Below are positions 37,953 to 47,650 of a DNA stretch of 64,000 nucleotides, piece after piece. The notes beneath the pieces were generated by a model. It ran no database searches and was not told the DNA's origin. It worked only from the letters and a program-made list of their open reading frames with translations. Location: positions 62,001-126,000 of the forward strand of contig NZ_JANINI010000008.1 in NCBI RefSeq assembly GCF_024580145.1, read 5' to 3'. The position numbers were made by a program, and so were the translations under genes. Each line of letters opens with the position of its first letter. Position 1 is the first letter of the stretch. The stretch is from Methyloversatilis sp. XJ19-49. Its GTDB lineage: Bacteria; Pseudomonadota; Gammaproteobacteria; Burkholderiales; Rhodocyclaceae.

Positions 37953-38606
37953 ATGCGTCGCCTGATCTGCTTTCTGCTGCTTTGCCTCGCCGCCCCCTGG
38001 GCGCTGGCCGCGCTCGATCTGAATGTCGCCACCGAAGCTGAACTCGATGCATTGCCCGGCATCGGCCCGAGCCGCGCCCAAGCCATCATCGAGCACCGTG
38101 CGACGAATGGCCCGTTCGCCTCGGTGGAAGACCTGCGCCATGTGAAGGGCATCGGCGACAAGACCTTCGCCGAACTCAAGCCGTTGCTCAGCGTCGGGCC
38201 CGTAGCCGGTGCATCAACCTCTGGCGCGACGGCGAAACCACCCTCTGCCTTACCGGCCTCTGCTGGGTTTCCTTGGTGGATTGTCGGGGTGATCGTGCTC
38301 ATCGCAGTGATCGGCGCCGTGGTGATGCGCCGCCGCGCCTCACCTTCAGCGGTACAAACGCCCACTGCGGTACCGGCAGCACCGGCGCCAGCAGCATCGC
38401 CGGTGCGATCCGCAGCATCGCCACCGCCGCGTCCGGCGGGTGGTGCAGCGGGCACCCCGCATGCTCCGCCGACGCGACCGGCAGGCGCACCACCGAGACC
38501 CGCCGGCAGTCCTCCCGCCCAGCCGTCGGCCGATCCAGCGGCCGTGACGTCCGCCGTTCCACCGAGGCCGGCAGGCGCGCCCCCCAAACCGGCCGGCTCA
38601 CGCTGA
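37953..38606 (+). CDS. Helix-hairpin-helix protein (ComEA-like) with transmembrane helix and Pro/Ala-rich tail
   Basis: The 217-residue protein starts with a signal peptide (RRLICFLLLCLAAPWALAA). A ComEA-type helix-hairpin-helix follows: LDLNVATEAELDALPGIGPS, then RAQAIIEHR and a second VKGIGDKTF loop, normally a DNA-binding fold. Unlike ordinary ComEA it continues with a transmembrane helix (FPWWIVGVIVLIAVIGAVVM) near residue 110. It ends in a 90-residue proline/alanine tail with repeated RPAGAPP units. It could hold incoming DNA at the membrane, but the tail is odd. The ATG at 37953 is preferred over a GTG five codons earlier. Confidence 0.78.
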   Translation: MRRLICFLLLCLAAPWALAALDLNVATEAELDALPGIGPSRAQAIIEHRATNGPFASVEDLRHVKGIGDKTFAELKPLLSVGPVAGASTSGATAKPPSALPASAGFPWWIVGVIVLIAVIGAVVMRRRASPSAVQTPTAVPAAPAPAASPVRSAASPPPRPAGGAAGTPHAPPTRPAGAPPRPAGSPPAQPSADPAAVTSAVPPRPAGAPPKPAGSR

Positions 38607-38633
38607 GTCCGCACTACAGACTTCAAGGCAGCC

Positions 38634-39536
38634 ATGCACTACAAGACACTCGAAGATTTCGTCGGCAACACACCGCTGGTTCGGTTGCAGCGCATTCCGG
38701 GCGACGATAACGCGCGTCGCAGCAACGTCATCCTCGGCAAGCTGGAGGGAAACAATCCGGCCGGTTCGGTCAAGGACAGGCCGGCGCTGTCGATGATCCG
38801 TCGTGCCGAGGAGCGCGGCGACATCAAGCCGGGTGACACCCTGATCGAGGCGACCAGCGGCAACACCGGCATCGCCCTGGCCATGGTGGCGGCGATGCGC
38901 GGCTACAAGATGATTCTGGTCATGCCCGAGAACCAGAGTATCGAGCGCCGCCAGAGCATGGCCGCCTACGGTGCCGAACTGGTGCTGACGAGCAAGGCGG
39001 GCAGCATGGAACTGGCGCGCGATGTGGCGGAGAAGATGCGCGACGAAGGTCGCGGCATCATCCTCGACCAGTTCGCCAATCCGGATAATCCGCGTGCCCA
39101 TATTGAGGGAACGGGCCCGGAGATCTGGCGCGATACCGAAGGTCGCGTCACCCATTTCGTCAGCTCGATGGGCACTACTGGCACCATCATGGGGACCTCG
39201 ACCTTTCTGAAGTCCAAAAATCCGGACATCCAGATCGTAGGCTGCCAGCCTGAGGAAGGTGCGCAGATTCCGGGTATCCGCAAGTGGCCGCAAGCCTATC
39301 TGCCGAAGATCTACGACGGCGCCCGCGTCGACCGGCTGGAGTATGTCGGTCAGGCTGCAGCCGAGGACATGACGCGCCGTCTGGCCGCGGAAGAGGGTAT
39401 TTGCGCAGGCATCAGTTCCGGCGGCGCACTGGTCGTCGCCTTGCGCATTGCGGCCGAAGTCGAGAATGCGACCATCGTCACCATTGTCTGCGACCGCGGT
39501 GACCGCTATCTGTCTACGGGTGTATTTCCCTCCTGA
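38634..39536 (+). CDS. cysM: Cysteine synthase B
   Basis: CysM makes cysteine from O-acetylserine and sulfide, and can use thiosulfate. The 300-residue PLP enzyme has NTPLVRLQRIPGDD, LEGNNPAGSVKDRPALSMI (PLP lysine), EATSGNTGIALAMVAAMRGY and FVSSMGTTGTIMGTSTFL (phosphate loop), and the late GISSGGALVVAL. The NPAGSVKDRPA form is nearer to CysM than to CysK. Together with cysDN it shows assimilatory sulfur metabolism in this window. Its end overlaps the start of the ydbH-like gene. Confidence 0.95.
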   Translation: MHYKTLEDFVGNTPLVRLQRIPGDDNARRSNVILGKLEGNNPAGSVKDRPALSMIRRAEERGDIKPGDTLIEATSGNTGIALAMVAAMRGYKMILVMPENQSIERRQSMAAYGAELVLTSKAGSMELARDVAEKMRDEGRGIILDQFANPDNPRAHIEGTGPEIWRDTEGRVTHFVSSMGTTGTIMGTSTFLKSKNPDIQIVGCQPEEGAQIPGIRKWPQAYLPKIYDGARVDRLEYVGQAAAEDMTRRLAAEEGICAGISSGGALVVALRIAAEVENATIVTIVCDRGDRYLSTGVFPS

Positions 39537-41529
39537 ACGACTGTTGCGGCCGCTGCGCCGCTGCGCTGCAGCGCTGATTCTGCTCGGTGCCCATTCATCG
39601 CCGCAGGCGGCCATCGAACTGCGCTTCGAGTCACTGTCGGCGGCCGCAGTCGAATTGAGCGATGTACGCATCGCGGCAGCCGGGCTGGGTGGTGGCCGCG
39701 CAAGCATCACTGCGTCACGCGCACTTGTGGCCGGGCGCACGCTGCAGCATGTCAAACTTGAATGCGACGACTTCTCGGTGCTGCCTGATGTGCATTGCAG
39801 GGGAGGGCGGCTGAGCGCCGAAGGTTTCGGTCCGTGGCCGGTCGAGCTCAGTCTTCGCGGACCTCAACGCGCGCTGCGCGCAGACGTCCGCCTGAACGCC
39901 GAAGTCACGGTAACGGTGAGCGGCGACCTGGCTGGCAGCTTGCCGCAACTGCGGCTGGTGTCGTCCGGCCTGCCCCTGGAGTTCCTGCTCGGCGAAATTC
40001 CTGCGTTGAAACCGTACGTGCCGGTCGGCAAGGTCGATGTCGACGCCACATTGGTGCTCAAGGGCGCCGAACGGTCGCCCCGATTGCGTGCCACGCTCGC
40101 TCTACGCGACGGACGTTTCGGCTCGGCAGACGGTTTGCGCGCAGCGGATTCGCTGTCGGCGGTCCTCGATATCGACGTGCAGCGCGACGGCCCGGACTGG
40201 CGCGGCGCGCTCGTCACCGACTGGCGCGGCGGCGAATTGCTGTGGGACAGCGTCTATCTGACGGGAGGCGGCAGCGTGCTGTCGGCGGATTTCAGATTGT
40301 CGCCGTCAGCACTGGATCTGACTGCGCTCGCGCTTGATCTTGCCGGTATAGGGCGTCTGACCGGCGACGCCACACTGGATCGCGCAAGTGTCGCGCTGCG
40401 CGCGGCGCGCGTGCAGGGCGTAGAACTCGACCTGAAGTTGCTCAACGAACGCTTCGTTCAGCCCCTGTTTGCCGCGCGGGGCTGGCCGGCATTCGTCATG
40501 CAGGGGTACGCGGATGTGGCAGCCCGGCTTGATCCCGCCGGGTTGCACAGTGCGAAACTGATCGTACGCGGTGGCCACGTGAGTGACGCAGCCGGACGGT
40601 ATTCGCTGCAGCAACTGGACGCAGACCTGCCGTGGCAGCGTGACGCTGCGGCACGCATGCACATCACCGCGGGTGAAGGGCGATTCGGCCGTGCGCCTGT
40701 CGGCCGCTTCGCGCTCGACGCCGACGTGGCACCCGATCATGTGGCTGTTCAGCCGGTGCGCATCCCGTTGCTCGACGCCGGCCTTCAGCTGAATCTGCTG
40801 CGCTTCGAACGCGTGGACGGCCGATGGACCGGTGACCTCTCGGCCGACCTTGAACCGCTGTCGATGCCGGAACTGACGCAGGCACTCGGCTGGCCGCGCA
40901 TGGCCGGAAGTGTCGGCGCCAGCGTGCCGCACGTGCGCTGGCGCGATGGCGTGCTGTCACTTGACGGACAACTGATGATCCAGGTGTTCGGCGGCTACAT
41001 CGCCGCGAGCGGTCTGAAGGTGATCGAGCCCTTCGGCACGACACCGCGTGTACTTTCCGACCTGCAGATGCGTTACGTCGATCTGGACGCGCTGACCGAA
41101 ACCTTCAAGTTCGGTCGCATCACCGGTCGGCTCGACGGGGATGTCACCGGGCTGGAATTGTCGCGCTGGAAGCCACTGGCGTTCGATGCGCGCGTGCGTT
41201 CGAGTGAGGGTGACTATCCGCGGTCGATCAGCCAGCGCGCTGTGGATAGCATCACTGCGCTGGGGGGGGCGGGTGCGACTGCGGCGATCCAGCGTACATT
41301 CCTGGGTGTGTTCGAACGCTTCGGATATCGGCGCATCGGCGTGTCGTGCCGTTTGCGCAATGGTGTGTGCGAGATGGATGGGCTGGGCAACCGGAACGGC
41401 GGATTCGTGCTGATCGAGGGGGGCGGTGTGCCGGCACTCAGCGTGGTTGGCTACAATCGGCGCGTCGACTGGCAGGTTTTGCTGGAACGGCTGGCGCGCG
41501 TGACCGAAACGAAACCGGTGCTTCAATGA
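39520..41529 (+). CDS. ydbH: YdbH-like intermembrane lipid transport protein (AsmA-like)
   Basis: This protein of about 669 residues has an N-terminal signal/anchor (LRPLRRCAAALILLGAHSSPQAAIEL). A long run of beta-strand-rich AsmA-like repeats follows, with a C-terminal block containing RITGRLDGDVTGLELSRWKPLAFDA and ISQRAVDSITALGG. It is followed by YnbE- and YdbL-like genes, the same trio as in E. coli. There YdbH bridges inner and outer membranes and helps phospholipid transport together with TamB and YhdP. It is shorter than E. coli YdbH (879). The GTG at 39520 overlaps cysM; a TTG at 39544 is the alternative start. Confidence 0.8.
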   Translation: MYFPPERLLRPLRRCAAALILLGAHSSPQAAIELRFESLSAAAVELSDVRIAAAGLGGGRASITASRALVAGRTLQHVKLECDDFSVLPDVHCRGGRLSAEGFGPWPVELSLRGPQRALRADVRLNAEVTVTVSGDLAGSLPQLRLVSSGLPLEFLLGEIPALKPYVPVGKVDVDATLVLKGAERSPRLRATLALRDGRFGSADGLRAADSLSAVLDIDVQRDGPDWRGALVTDWRGGELLWDSVYLTGGGSVLSADFRLSPSALDLTALALDLAGIGRLTGDATLDRASVALRAARVQGVELDLKLLNERFVQPLFAARGWPAFVMQGYADVAARLDPAGLHSAKLIVRGGHVSDAAGRYSLQQLDADLPWQRDAAARMHITAGEGRFGRAPVGRFALDADVAPDHVAVQPVRIPLLDAGLQLNLLRFERVDGRWTGDLSADLEPLSMPELTQALGWPRMAGSVGASVPHVRWRDGVLSLDGQLMIQVFGGYIAASGLKVIEPFGTTPRVLSDLQMRYVDLDALTETFKFGRITGRLDGDVTGLELSRWKPLAFDARVRSSEGDYPRSISQRAVDSITALGGAGATAAIQRTFLGVFERFGYRRIGVSCRLRNGVCEMDGLGNRNGGFVLIEGGGVPALSVVGYNRRVDWQVLLERLARVTETKPVLQ

Positions 41530-41536
41530 GGTGGAC

Positions 41537-41761
41537 ATGAACAGGTCGCATACATACAAGGCGCTCACACGCCAGTCACCCCCGCGCAGGTCGATGACCA
41601 TCGCACTGGCTGCCTCTGCTCTGCTCGCGGGCTGCGTCACCATCAACATCTACTTTCCCGCCGCTGCGGCGGAAAAGGCCGCTGATCGCATCATCGACGA
41701 AGTCTGGCAGCTGAAGAACGGCAGCCAGACGCCGGCTATTCCTGAAGGAAAGCAACCATGA
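41537..41761 (+). CDS. ynbE: YnbE-like outer-membrane lipoprotein
   Basis: The 74-residue protein has a basic n-region, a hydrophobic core (SMTIALAASALLAGC) and a lipobox LAGC, so it is lipidated at Cys. The mature part is CVTINIYFPAAAAEKAADRI, nearly identical to the YnbE consensus. YnbE is thought to stack beta strands with YdbH and anchor the bridge at the outer membrane. GAGGTGG precedes the ATG. Its stop overlaps the ydbL start. Confidence 0.92.
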   Translation: MNRSHTYKALTRQSPPRRSMTIALAASALLAGCVTINIYFPAAAAEKAADRIIDEVWQLKNGSQTPAIPEGKQP

Positions 41762-42168
41762 AGACAGTGCACCGTATCGTTCTGCTGTGCGTGATGTACG
41801 CGGGCGCAGTCTGGGCGCAGGGTAATCTGGAAATCAACACGCCTGCGATCAGCCAACTGCGCGACGCAATGCAGGCACGCCACGCGCAGCTCGCACCGCA
41901 CTATGCATCCGGCGCGCTGGGTCTCACCGCCGATGGCCGGATCGCGTTGCGCGATGCCAATGCGGTGCCGCTCTCACAGCGCCAGGCGGTGCAGGGGCTG
42001 GTGGCGCAGGAAAATGGCGACCGCGATGCGCTGTATCGCGAAATCGCGCGCGCCAACGGTCATCCCGAATGGGAGGCGGACATCCGTTCCACCTTTGCGC
42101 AACGCTGGATCGGGCGTGCCCAGAGTGGCTGGTATGTCCAGTCCGGCGGGCAGTGGTCGCGCAAGTAA
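41758..42168 (+). CDS. ydbL: YdbL-like periplasmic protein (DUF1318)
   Basis: The 136-residue protein has a signal peptide ending VWAQG and the DUF1318 pattern: ISQLRDAMQARHAQLAPHYASGALGLTADG, IALRDANAVPLSQRQAVQGLVAQENGDR, ALYREIARANGHPE and the C-terminal GWYVQSGGQWSRK. It is the third member of the ydbH-ynbE-ydbL unit and is thought to modulate YdbH-YnbE assembly. It overlaps ynbE by ATGA. Confidence 0.92.
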   Translation: MKTVHRIVLLCVMYAGAVWAQGNLEINTPAISQLRDAMQARHAQLAPHYASGALGLTADGRIALRDANAVPLSQRQAVQGLVAQENGDRDALYREIARANGHPEWEADIRSTFAQRWIGRAQSGWYVQSGGQWSRK

Positions 42169-42190
42169 TTTCAATCCTCACAGGACAGAC

Positions 42191-42982
42191 ATGGCCGCCG
42201 TACTCGTATTCGACATCGAAAGCATTCCGGACATCGCCGGTATCCGCCAGCTGCATCAGCTGCCGGACGAGCTGTCCGACTCGGAAGTGGCCGAGTTCGC
42301 CTTTCAGCAACGCAGGGCCAGCGTCGGTCACGACTTCCTGCCGCTGCATCTGCAGCGCGTCGTCGTCATCTCGTGCGCATTGCGCGATGCGCGCTCGTTG
42401 AAGGTGTGGTCGCTGGCAGAGCCGGAAAACGGCGAAGGCCAGATCATCCAGCGCTTCTACGAAGGCATCGAGCGGCTGACGCCGCAGATCGTGTCGTGGA
42501 ATGGCGCGGGCTTCGATCTGCCGGTGTTGCACTACCGCGGTCTGATCCATGGCGTCACTGCGCCGCGCTACTGGGAAATGGGCGAGGGTGATGGCCCGGA
42601 CGCCCGTGAATTCAAGTGGAACAACTACATCAGCCGATATCACTCGCGGCATCTTGACCTGATGGATCTGCTGGCGCTTTATCAGGGCCGCGGCAATGCG
42701 CCGCTGGATGAACTGGCCAAGCTGATCGGTTTCCCGGGCAAGCTGGGTATGGACGGTTCAGCCGTGTGGGGGGCGTGGCAGCGCGGCGAGATTGCGCAGA
42801 TCCGTGATTACTGTGAAACCGATGTGCTAAACACCTTCCTCGTGTTCCAGCGCTTCCAGTTGATGCGCGGCGTGCTCGACCGCGCGCAGTACGATGCCGA
42901 AATCGGTTTCGTGCGCGAATGGCTGGCCACGCAGCCGGGTGCGCATTGGAAGGAGTATCTGGCCGCCTGGCAGGCACTGTAA
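42191..42982 (+). CDS. PolB-like 3'-5' exonuclease domain protein
   Basis: The 263-residue protein is a DEDDy-type 3'-5' exonuclease related to the proofreading domain of family B polymerases. Catalytic acids are seen in VLVFDIESIPDI (Exo I, Asp and Glu) and IVSWNGAGFDLPVLHYR (Exo II, Asp). The Exo III region is YCETDVLNTFLVF, with Asp and a nearby Tyr. No polymerase domain is present. It may act in DNA repair or trimming. AGGA lies six bases before the ATG at 42191. Confidence 0.88.
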   Translation: MAAVLVFDIESIPDIAGIRQLHQLPDELSDSEVAEFAFQQRRASVGHDFLPLHLQRVVVISCALRDARSLKVWSLAEPENGEGQIIQRFYEGIERLTPQIVSWNGAGFDLPVLHYRGLIHGVTAPRYWEMGEGDGPDAREFKWNNYISRYHSRHLDLMDLLALYQGRGNAPLDELAKLIGFPGKLGMDGSAVWGAWQRGEIAQIRDYCETDVLNTFLVFQRFQLMRGVLDRAQYDAEIGFVREWLATQPGAHWKEYLAAWQAL

Positions 42983-43002
42983 AACAGCGTGCGAAATTTG
43001 TC

Positions 43003-43030
43003 TTGAGTCGCGCCGGATTCGGGCTATACT
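43003..43030 (+). promoter_or_regulatory. Promoter of tRNA-Val
   Basis: TTGAGT (43003-43008) and TATACT (43025-43030) with a 16-base spacer lie 14 bases before the tRNA. Transcription would start near 43037. Confidence 0.65.
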
Positions 43031-43043
43031 TGAGCGCTCTTTT

Positions 43044-43120
43044 AGGCGCGTAGCTCAGCTGGTTAGAGCACCACCTTGACATGGTGGGGGTCGTTGGTTC
43101 GAGTCCAATCGCGCCTACCA
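43044..43120 (+). tRNA. tRNA-Val (GAC anticodon)
   Basis: A 77-base tRNA with acceptor arms AGGCGCG and CGCGCCT and an encoded CCA. The anticodon loop TTGACAT gives GAC at 43078-43080, reading GUC/GUU. It has its own promoter, and a terminator follows before thrS. Confidence 0.97.
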
Positions 43121-43248
43121 ACACTCGCTGCAGGTTTTGAAAGGTTGCGTTATGACACCGCGAACGCGTTTCACTCCGGTACCTATCGCTGTCTGAGGCC
43201 TGCAGATCAAGACGCACGGAACGATGTCGTTCAAGCGTGTGCAAATCG

Positions 43249-43278
43249 AAAAGTGCGGCTCAGGCCGCACTTTTTTTT
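43249..43278 (+). terminator. Rho-independent terminator between tRNA-Val and thrS
   Basis: AAAAGTGCGGC (43249-43259) pairs with GCCGCACTTTT (43264-43274) around a TCAG loop, followed by more T residues. It separates the tRNA from thrS; thrS needs its own promoter or read-through. Confidence 0.88.
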
Positions 43279-43328
43279 CGTCCCGAGTTTTTGTTACACC
43301 CCCGTTACCGTTTTCCGGAGCAACGCCA

Positions 43329-45251
43329 ATGGTCAATATCACCCTGCCGGATGGTTCGGTCCGCAGCTTCCAGGCTGCAGTCACCGTACGCGATGTTGCG
43401 GCATCCATTGGCGCCGGTCTGGCCAAGGCGGCGCTCGCCGGTCGTGTCGATGGCAAGCTGGTGGACACCTCTTTCGTGATCGAAGGTGACGCGCAACTGG
43501 CTATCGTCACCGACCGCGATGCCGACGGCCTGGACATGATCCGCCATTCAACGGCCCACCTGCTCGCGTATGCAGTGAAGGAGCTGTTTCCGGACGCTCA
43601 GGTGACCATCGGTCCGGTGATCGAAAACGGCTTCTATTACGATTTTTCCTACAAGCGCCCGTTCACGCCGGAAGATCTGGCGGCGATCGAGCAGCGCATG
43701 ACCGAGCTGTCGAAGAAGGACATTCCGGTATCGCGCGAGGTATGGCAGCGCGACAAGGCGGTCGACTTCTTCAAGTCGATCGGCGAGCACTACAAGGCGG
43801 AAATCATCGCGTCGATTCCGGCCGATCAGGACGTGTCGCTGTATCGCGAGGGCGAATTCATCGATCTGTGCCGGGGCCCGCACGTGCCGTCGACCGGCAA
43901 ACTCAAGGTGTTCAAGCTGATGAAGGTGGCCGGAGCCTACTGGCGCGGCGATGCGAAGAACGAAATGCTGCAGCGCATTTACGGCACGGCCTGGGCGAAG
44001 AAGGACGAGCAGGACGCCTATCTGCACATGCTCGAAGAGGCAGAAAAGCGCGACCACCGGAGACTGGGCAAGCAGCTTGACCTGTTTCACATGCAGGAAG
44101 AAGCGCCCGGCATGGTGTTCTGGCACCCGAAGGGCTGGGTCGTTTGGCAGCAGATCGAGCAGTACATGCGTCATGTGCTCGACGAAGCCGGTTATCGCGA
44201 GGTGAAGACACCGCTGATGATGGACCGCGTGCTGTGGGAGAAGTCCGGCCACTGGGAAAACTACCGCGAGAACATGTTCACCACCGAGTCGGAAAAGCGC
44301 GACTACGCAGTGAAGCCGATGAATTGCCCGGGCCACGTGCAGATTTTCAATGCGGCACTGCATTCCTACCGCGATCTCCCGCTGCGTCTGGCTGAATTCG
44401 GCTCATGTCATCGCAACGAGCCGTCCGGCGCGTTGCACGGCCTGATGCGGGTGCGTGGCTTCGTGCAGGACGATGCGCACATCTTCTGCACCGAAGCGCA
44501 GATCACTTCGGAAGTCACGGCCTTCAACGAATTGCTGCTGCGCGTCTATCGCGATTTCGGCTTCCACGATCTGGCAGTGAAGCTTTCCCTCCGACCGGCC
44601 AAGCGCGCGGGCTCAGATGACGTGTGGGATCGCGCCGAAGCGGGTTTGCGCGATGCTCTGACCGCGTCCGGCATGCAGTGGGAAGAACTTCCGGGCGAAG
44701 GCGCCTTTTACGGGCCGAAGATCGAATACCACATCAAGGACGCAATCGGCCGCTCGTGGCAATGTGGCACGCTCCAGCTCGACTTCGTGCTGCCAGAGCG
44801 CCTGGACGCCGAGTACGTCGCGGAGGACAACGGCCGTTACCGACCCGTAATGTTGCATCGGGCAGTGCTCGGTTCGCTCGAGCGATTCATCGGCATCCTG
44901 ATTGAAAACCACGCCGGCAACTTTCCGCTGTGGCTGGCGCCGGTCCAGGTCGTTGTGATGGGCATCACGGAGGCGCAGGCGGATTACGCCCAGGAAGTCA
45001 CGGATGCTTTGCGCGCTGCGGGTCTGCGCGTCGAATGCGATTTGCGCGGGGAGAAAATTAACTATAAAATCCGCGAACATAGTTTGCAGAAGCTGCCTTA
45101 CCAGGTCGTCGTGGGCGACAAGGAAAAGGCGGCAAAAATGGTGGCCGTGCGTGCCCGGGGAAATACGGATCTCGGGCAGATGACCCTGAGCGACTTCATG
45201 CGGCGTCTCGCTGATGAAATCGCCACGCGGGGAATCGATCGCACGGCCTGA
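43329..45251 (+). CDS. thrS: Threonyl-tRNA synthetase
   Basis: ThrS charges tRNA-Thr and edits mischarged serine. The 640-residue protein has an N-terminal TGS domain ([14 protein letters not shown]). The editing domain has [18 protein letters not shown] and GFYYDF...[10 protein letters not shown]. The class II catalytic core carries [13 protein letters not shown] (Cys and His zinc ligands) and [21 protein letters not shown] (motif 2). The C-terminal anticodon domain contains [16 protein letters not shown]. The ATG at 43329 gives the family N-terminus. A terminator hairpin lies 50 bases upstream. Confidence 0.98.
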   Translation: MVNITLPDGSVRSFQAAVTVRDVAASIGAGLAKAALAGRVDGKLVDTSFVIEGDAQLAIVTDRDADGLDMIRHSTAHLLAYAVKELFPDAQVTIGPVIENGFYYDFSYKRPFTPEDLAAIEQRMTELSKKDIPVSREVWQRDKAVDFFKSIGEHYKAEIIASIPADQDVSLYREGEFIDLCRGPHVPSTGKLKVFKLMKVAGAYWRGDAKNEMLQRIYGTAWAKKDEQDAYLHMLEEAEKRDHRRLGKQLDLFHMQEEAPGMVFWHPKGWVVWQQIEQYMRHVLDEAGYREVKTPLMMDRVLWEKSGHWENYRENMFTTESEKRDYAVKPMNCPGHVQIFNAALHSYRDLPLRLAEFGSCHRNEPSGALHGLMRVRGFVQDDAHIFCTEAQITSEVTAFNELLLRVYRDFGFHDLAVKLSLRPAKRAGSDDVWDRAEAGLRDALTASGMQWEELPGEGAFYGPKIEYHIKDAIGRSWQCGTLQLDFVLPERLDAEYVAEDNGRYRPVMLHRAVLGSLERFIGILIENHAGNFPLWLAPVQVVVMGITEAQADYAQEVTDALRAAGLRVECDLRGEKINYKIREHSLQKLPYQVVVGDKEKAAKMVAVRARGNTDLGQMTLSDFMRRLADEIATRGIDRTA

Positions 45252-45276
45252 TTTTTTTCGCCTCGGGAGTACGAGC

Positions 45277-45801
45277 ATCAGTCAGCAAAAATCGCAGCGC
45301 CTCAATTCGGAGATCAACGCCCCGGAAATACGTCTTGTTGGCGAAGAGGGTGAGCAACTGGGTATAATGTCGGCCCGCCAGGCTTTGACGTTGGCAGAAG
45401 AAGCCGGTGTGGATCTGGTCGAGATTGCACCGCTCGCCAAACCGCCGGTCTGTCGTCTGATGGACTTCGGCAAGTTCAAATACCAGGAAGCGAAGCGCGC
45501 TGCCGAGGCGAAGTCCAAGCAGAAGCAGATACAGATCAAGGAAGTGAAGTTCCGTCCGGGTACGGACGAAGGTGACTACCAGATCAAGTTGCGCAACCTG
45601 TCGCGATTTCTGCAGGACGGCGACAAGGCAAAGGTCACGCTTCGTTTCCGTGGTCGCGAAATGGCGCATCAGGAGTTCGGCATCCGCCTGCTGGAACGTG
45701 TGAAGGCCGATCTTGAAGCGCTGGCGGTGGTTGAGCAGTTCCCGAAGCTTGAAGGCCGTCAGTTGATCATGGTGCTGGCACCAAGCAAGAAGAAGGTCTG
45801 A
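45277..45801 (+). CDS. infC: Translation initiation factor IF-3 (AUC start)
   Basis: IF-3 keeps ribosomal subunits apart and checks the initiator tRNA. The 174-residue protein reads [20 protein letters not shown] at the start, then [43 protein letters not shown] and the C-terminal [21 protein letters not shown]. No ATG, GTG or TTG fits; the frame begins at ATC (45277) with GGGAG seven bases upstream. Rare start codons in infC allow IF-3 to repress its own synthesis, as with AUU in E. coli. It follows thrS by 25 bases. Confidence 0.95.
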   Translation: MSQQKSQRLNSEINAPEIRLVGEEGEQLGIMSARQALTLAEEAGVDLVEIAPLAKPPVCRLMDFGKFKYQEAKRAAEAKSKQKQIQIKEVKFRPGTDEGDYQIKLRNLSRFLQDGDKAKVTLRFRGREMAHQEFGIRLLERVKADLEALAVVEQFPKLEGRQLIMVLAPSKKKV

Positions 45802-45826
45802 TTCACTCAGCCTGCAAAAGAATCTG

Positions 45827-45891
45827 CCGGACTTGAAGTCCGGTGATGCGCGAGGCTTTGTCTCGCGTCGCCGCGATTAGAAAATCGCGGC
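45827..45891 (+). promoter_or_regulatory. Three-hairpin leader before rpmI-rplT
   Basis: Three successive stems lie in the infC-rpmI gap: CCGGACT/AGTCCGG (45827-45843), CGCGAG/CTCGCG (45849-45867) and a 9-bp stem with AGAA loop (45870-45891). None is followed by a U-run. In E. coli, L20 represses rpmI-rplT by binding a structured leader in this position. These hairpins are candidates for that role here; this is inference. Confidence 0.5.
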
Positions 45892-45970
45892 AAAACAAGT
45901 GTTCACGGGTATGAAAGTGCTGCGAAAGGTTCGCGGTCACCTGTGAAGATGACATAAATGGAGTTTTGTC

Positions 45971-46168
45971 ATGCCCAAGATGAAGACCAAGAAGGGCGCT
46001 GCAAAGCGCTTCAAGGTCAGGGCGAGCGGCAGTATCAAGCGTTCGCAGGCGTTCAAGCGCCACATCCTGACGAAGAAAACCACCAAGTCGAAGCGCCAGC
46101 TTCGCGGTATGACGGCGGTGCACGCGACGGATGACGCTCGCGTTCGCAACATGCTGCCCTACGCATAA
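45971..46168 (+). CDS. rpmI: 50S ribosomal protein L35
   Basis: The 65-residue basic protein reads [20 protein letters not shown] at the start and then [24 protein letters not shown], matching L35 over its full length. It follows a structured leader and lies 12 bases before rplT, as in other bacteria. Confidence 0.98.
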   Translation: MPKMKTKKGAAKRFKVRASGSIKRSQAFKRHILTKKTTKSKRQLRGMTAVHATDDARVRNMLPYA

Positions 46169-46180
46169 GGAGCCCACGAG

Positions 46181-46537
46181 ATGCCAAGAGTCAAACGTGG
46201 TGTAACGGCACGCGCCCGTCACAAGAAGGTACTGGATCAGGCCAAGGGTTACCGCGGTCGTCGTCATAGCGTCTATCGCATCGCCAAGGAAGCGGTGATG
46301 AAGGCGGGCCAGTACGCCTACCGCGACCGCCGTCAGAGGAAGCGTCAGTTCCGCGCGCTGTGGATCGTGCGTATCAACGCTGCTGCCCGTGAAGTGGGTC
46401 TGACCTACTCGAAGCTGATCAACGGTCTGAACAAGGCATCGATCCAGGTCGATCGCAAGGTTCTTGCAGATCTCGCCGTGTTCGACAAGGCCGCGTTCGC
46501 CGCCATCGCGAATCAGGCCAAGGCCCAACTCGGCTAA
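46181..46537 (+). CDS. rplT: 50S ribosomal protein L20
   Basis: The 118-residue protein begins [20 protein letters not shown] and contains [20 protein letters not shown] and [20 protein letters not shown], the L20 signature. It binds 23S rRNA early in 50S assembly and probably represses its own operon through the upstream leader. A strong terminator follows within 16 bases. Confidence 0.98.
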   Translation: MPRVKRGVTARARHKKVLDQAKGYRGRRHSVYRIAKEAVMKAGQYAYRDRRQRKRQFRALWIVRINAAAREVGLTYSKLINGLNKASIQVDRKVLADLAVFDKAAFAAIANQAKAQLG

Positions 46538-47638
<1,101 letters not shown>

Positions 47639-47650
47639 GGTTTTTGCCCG

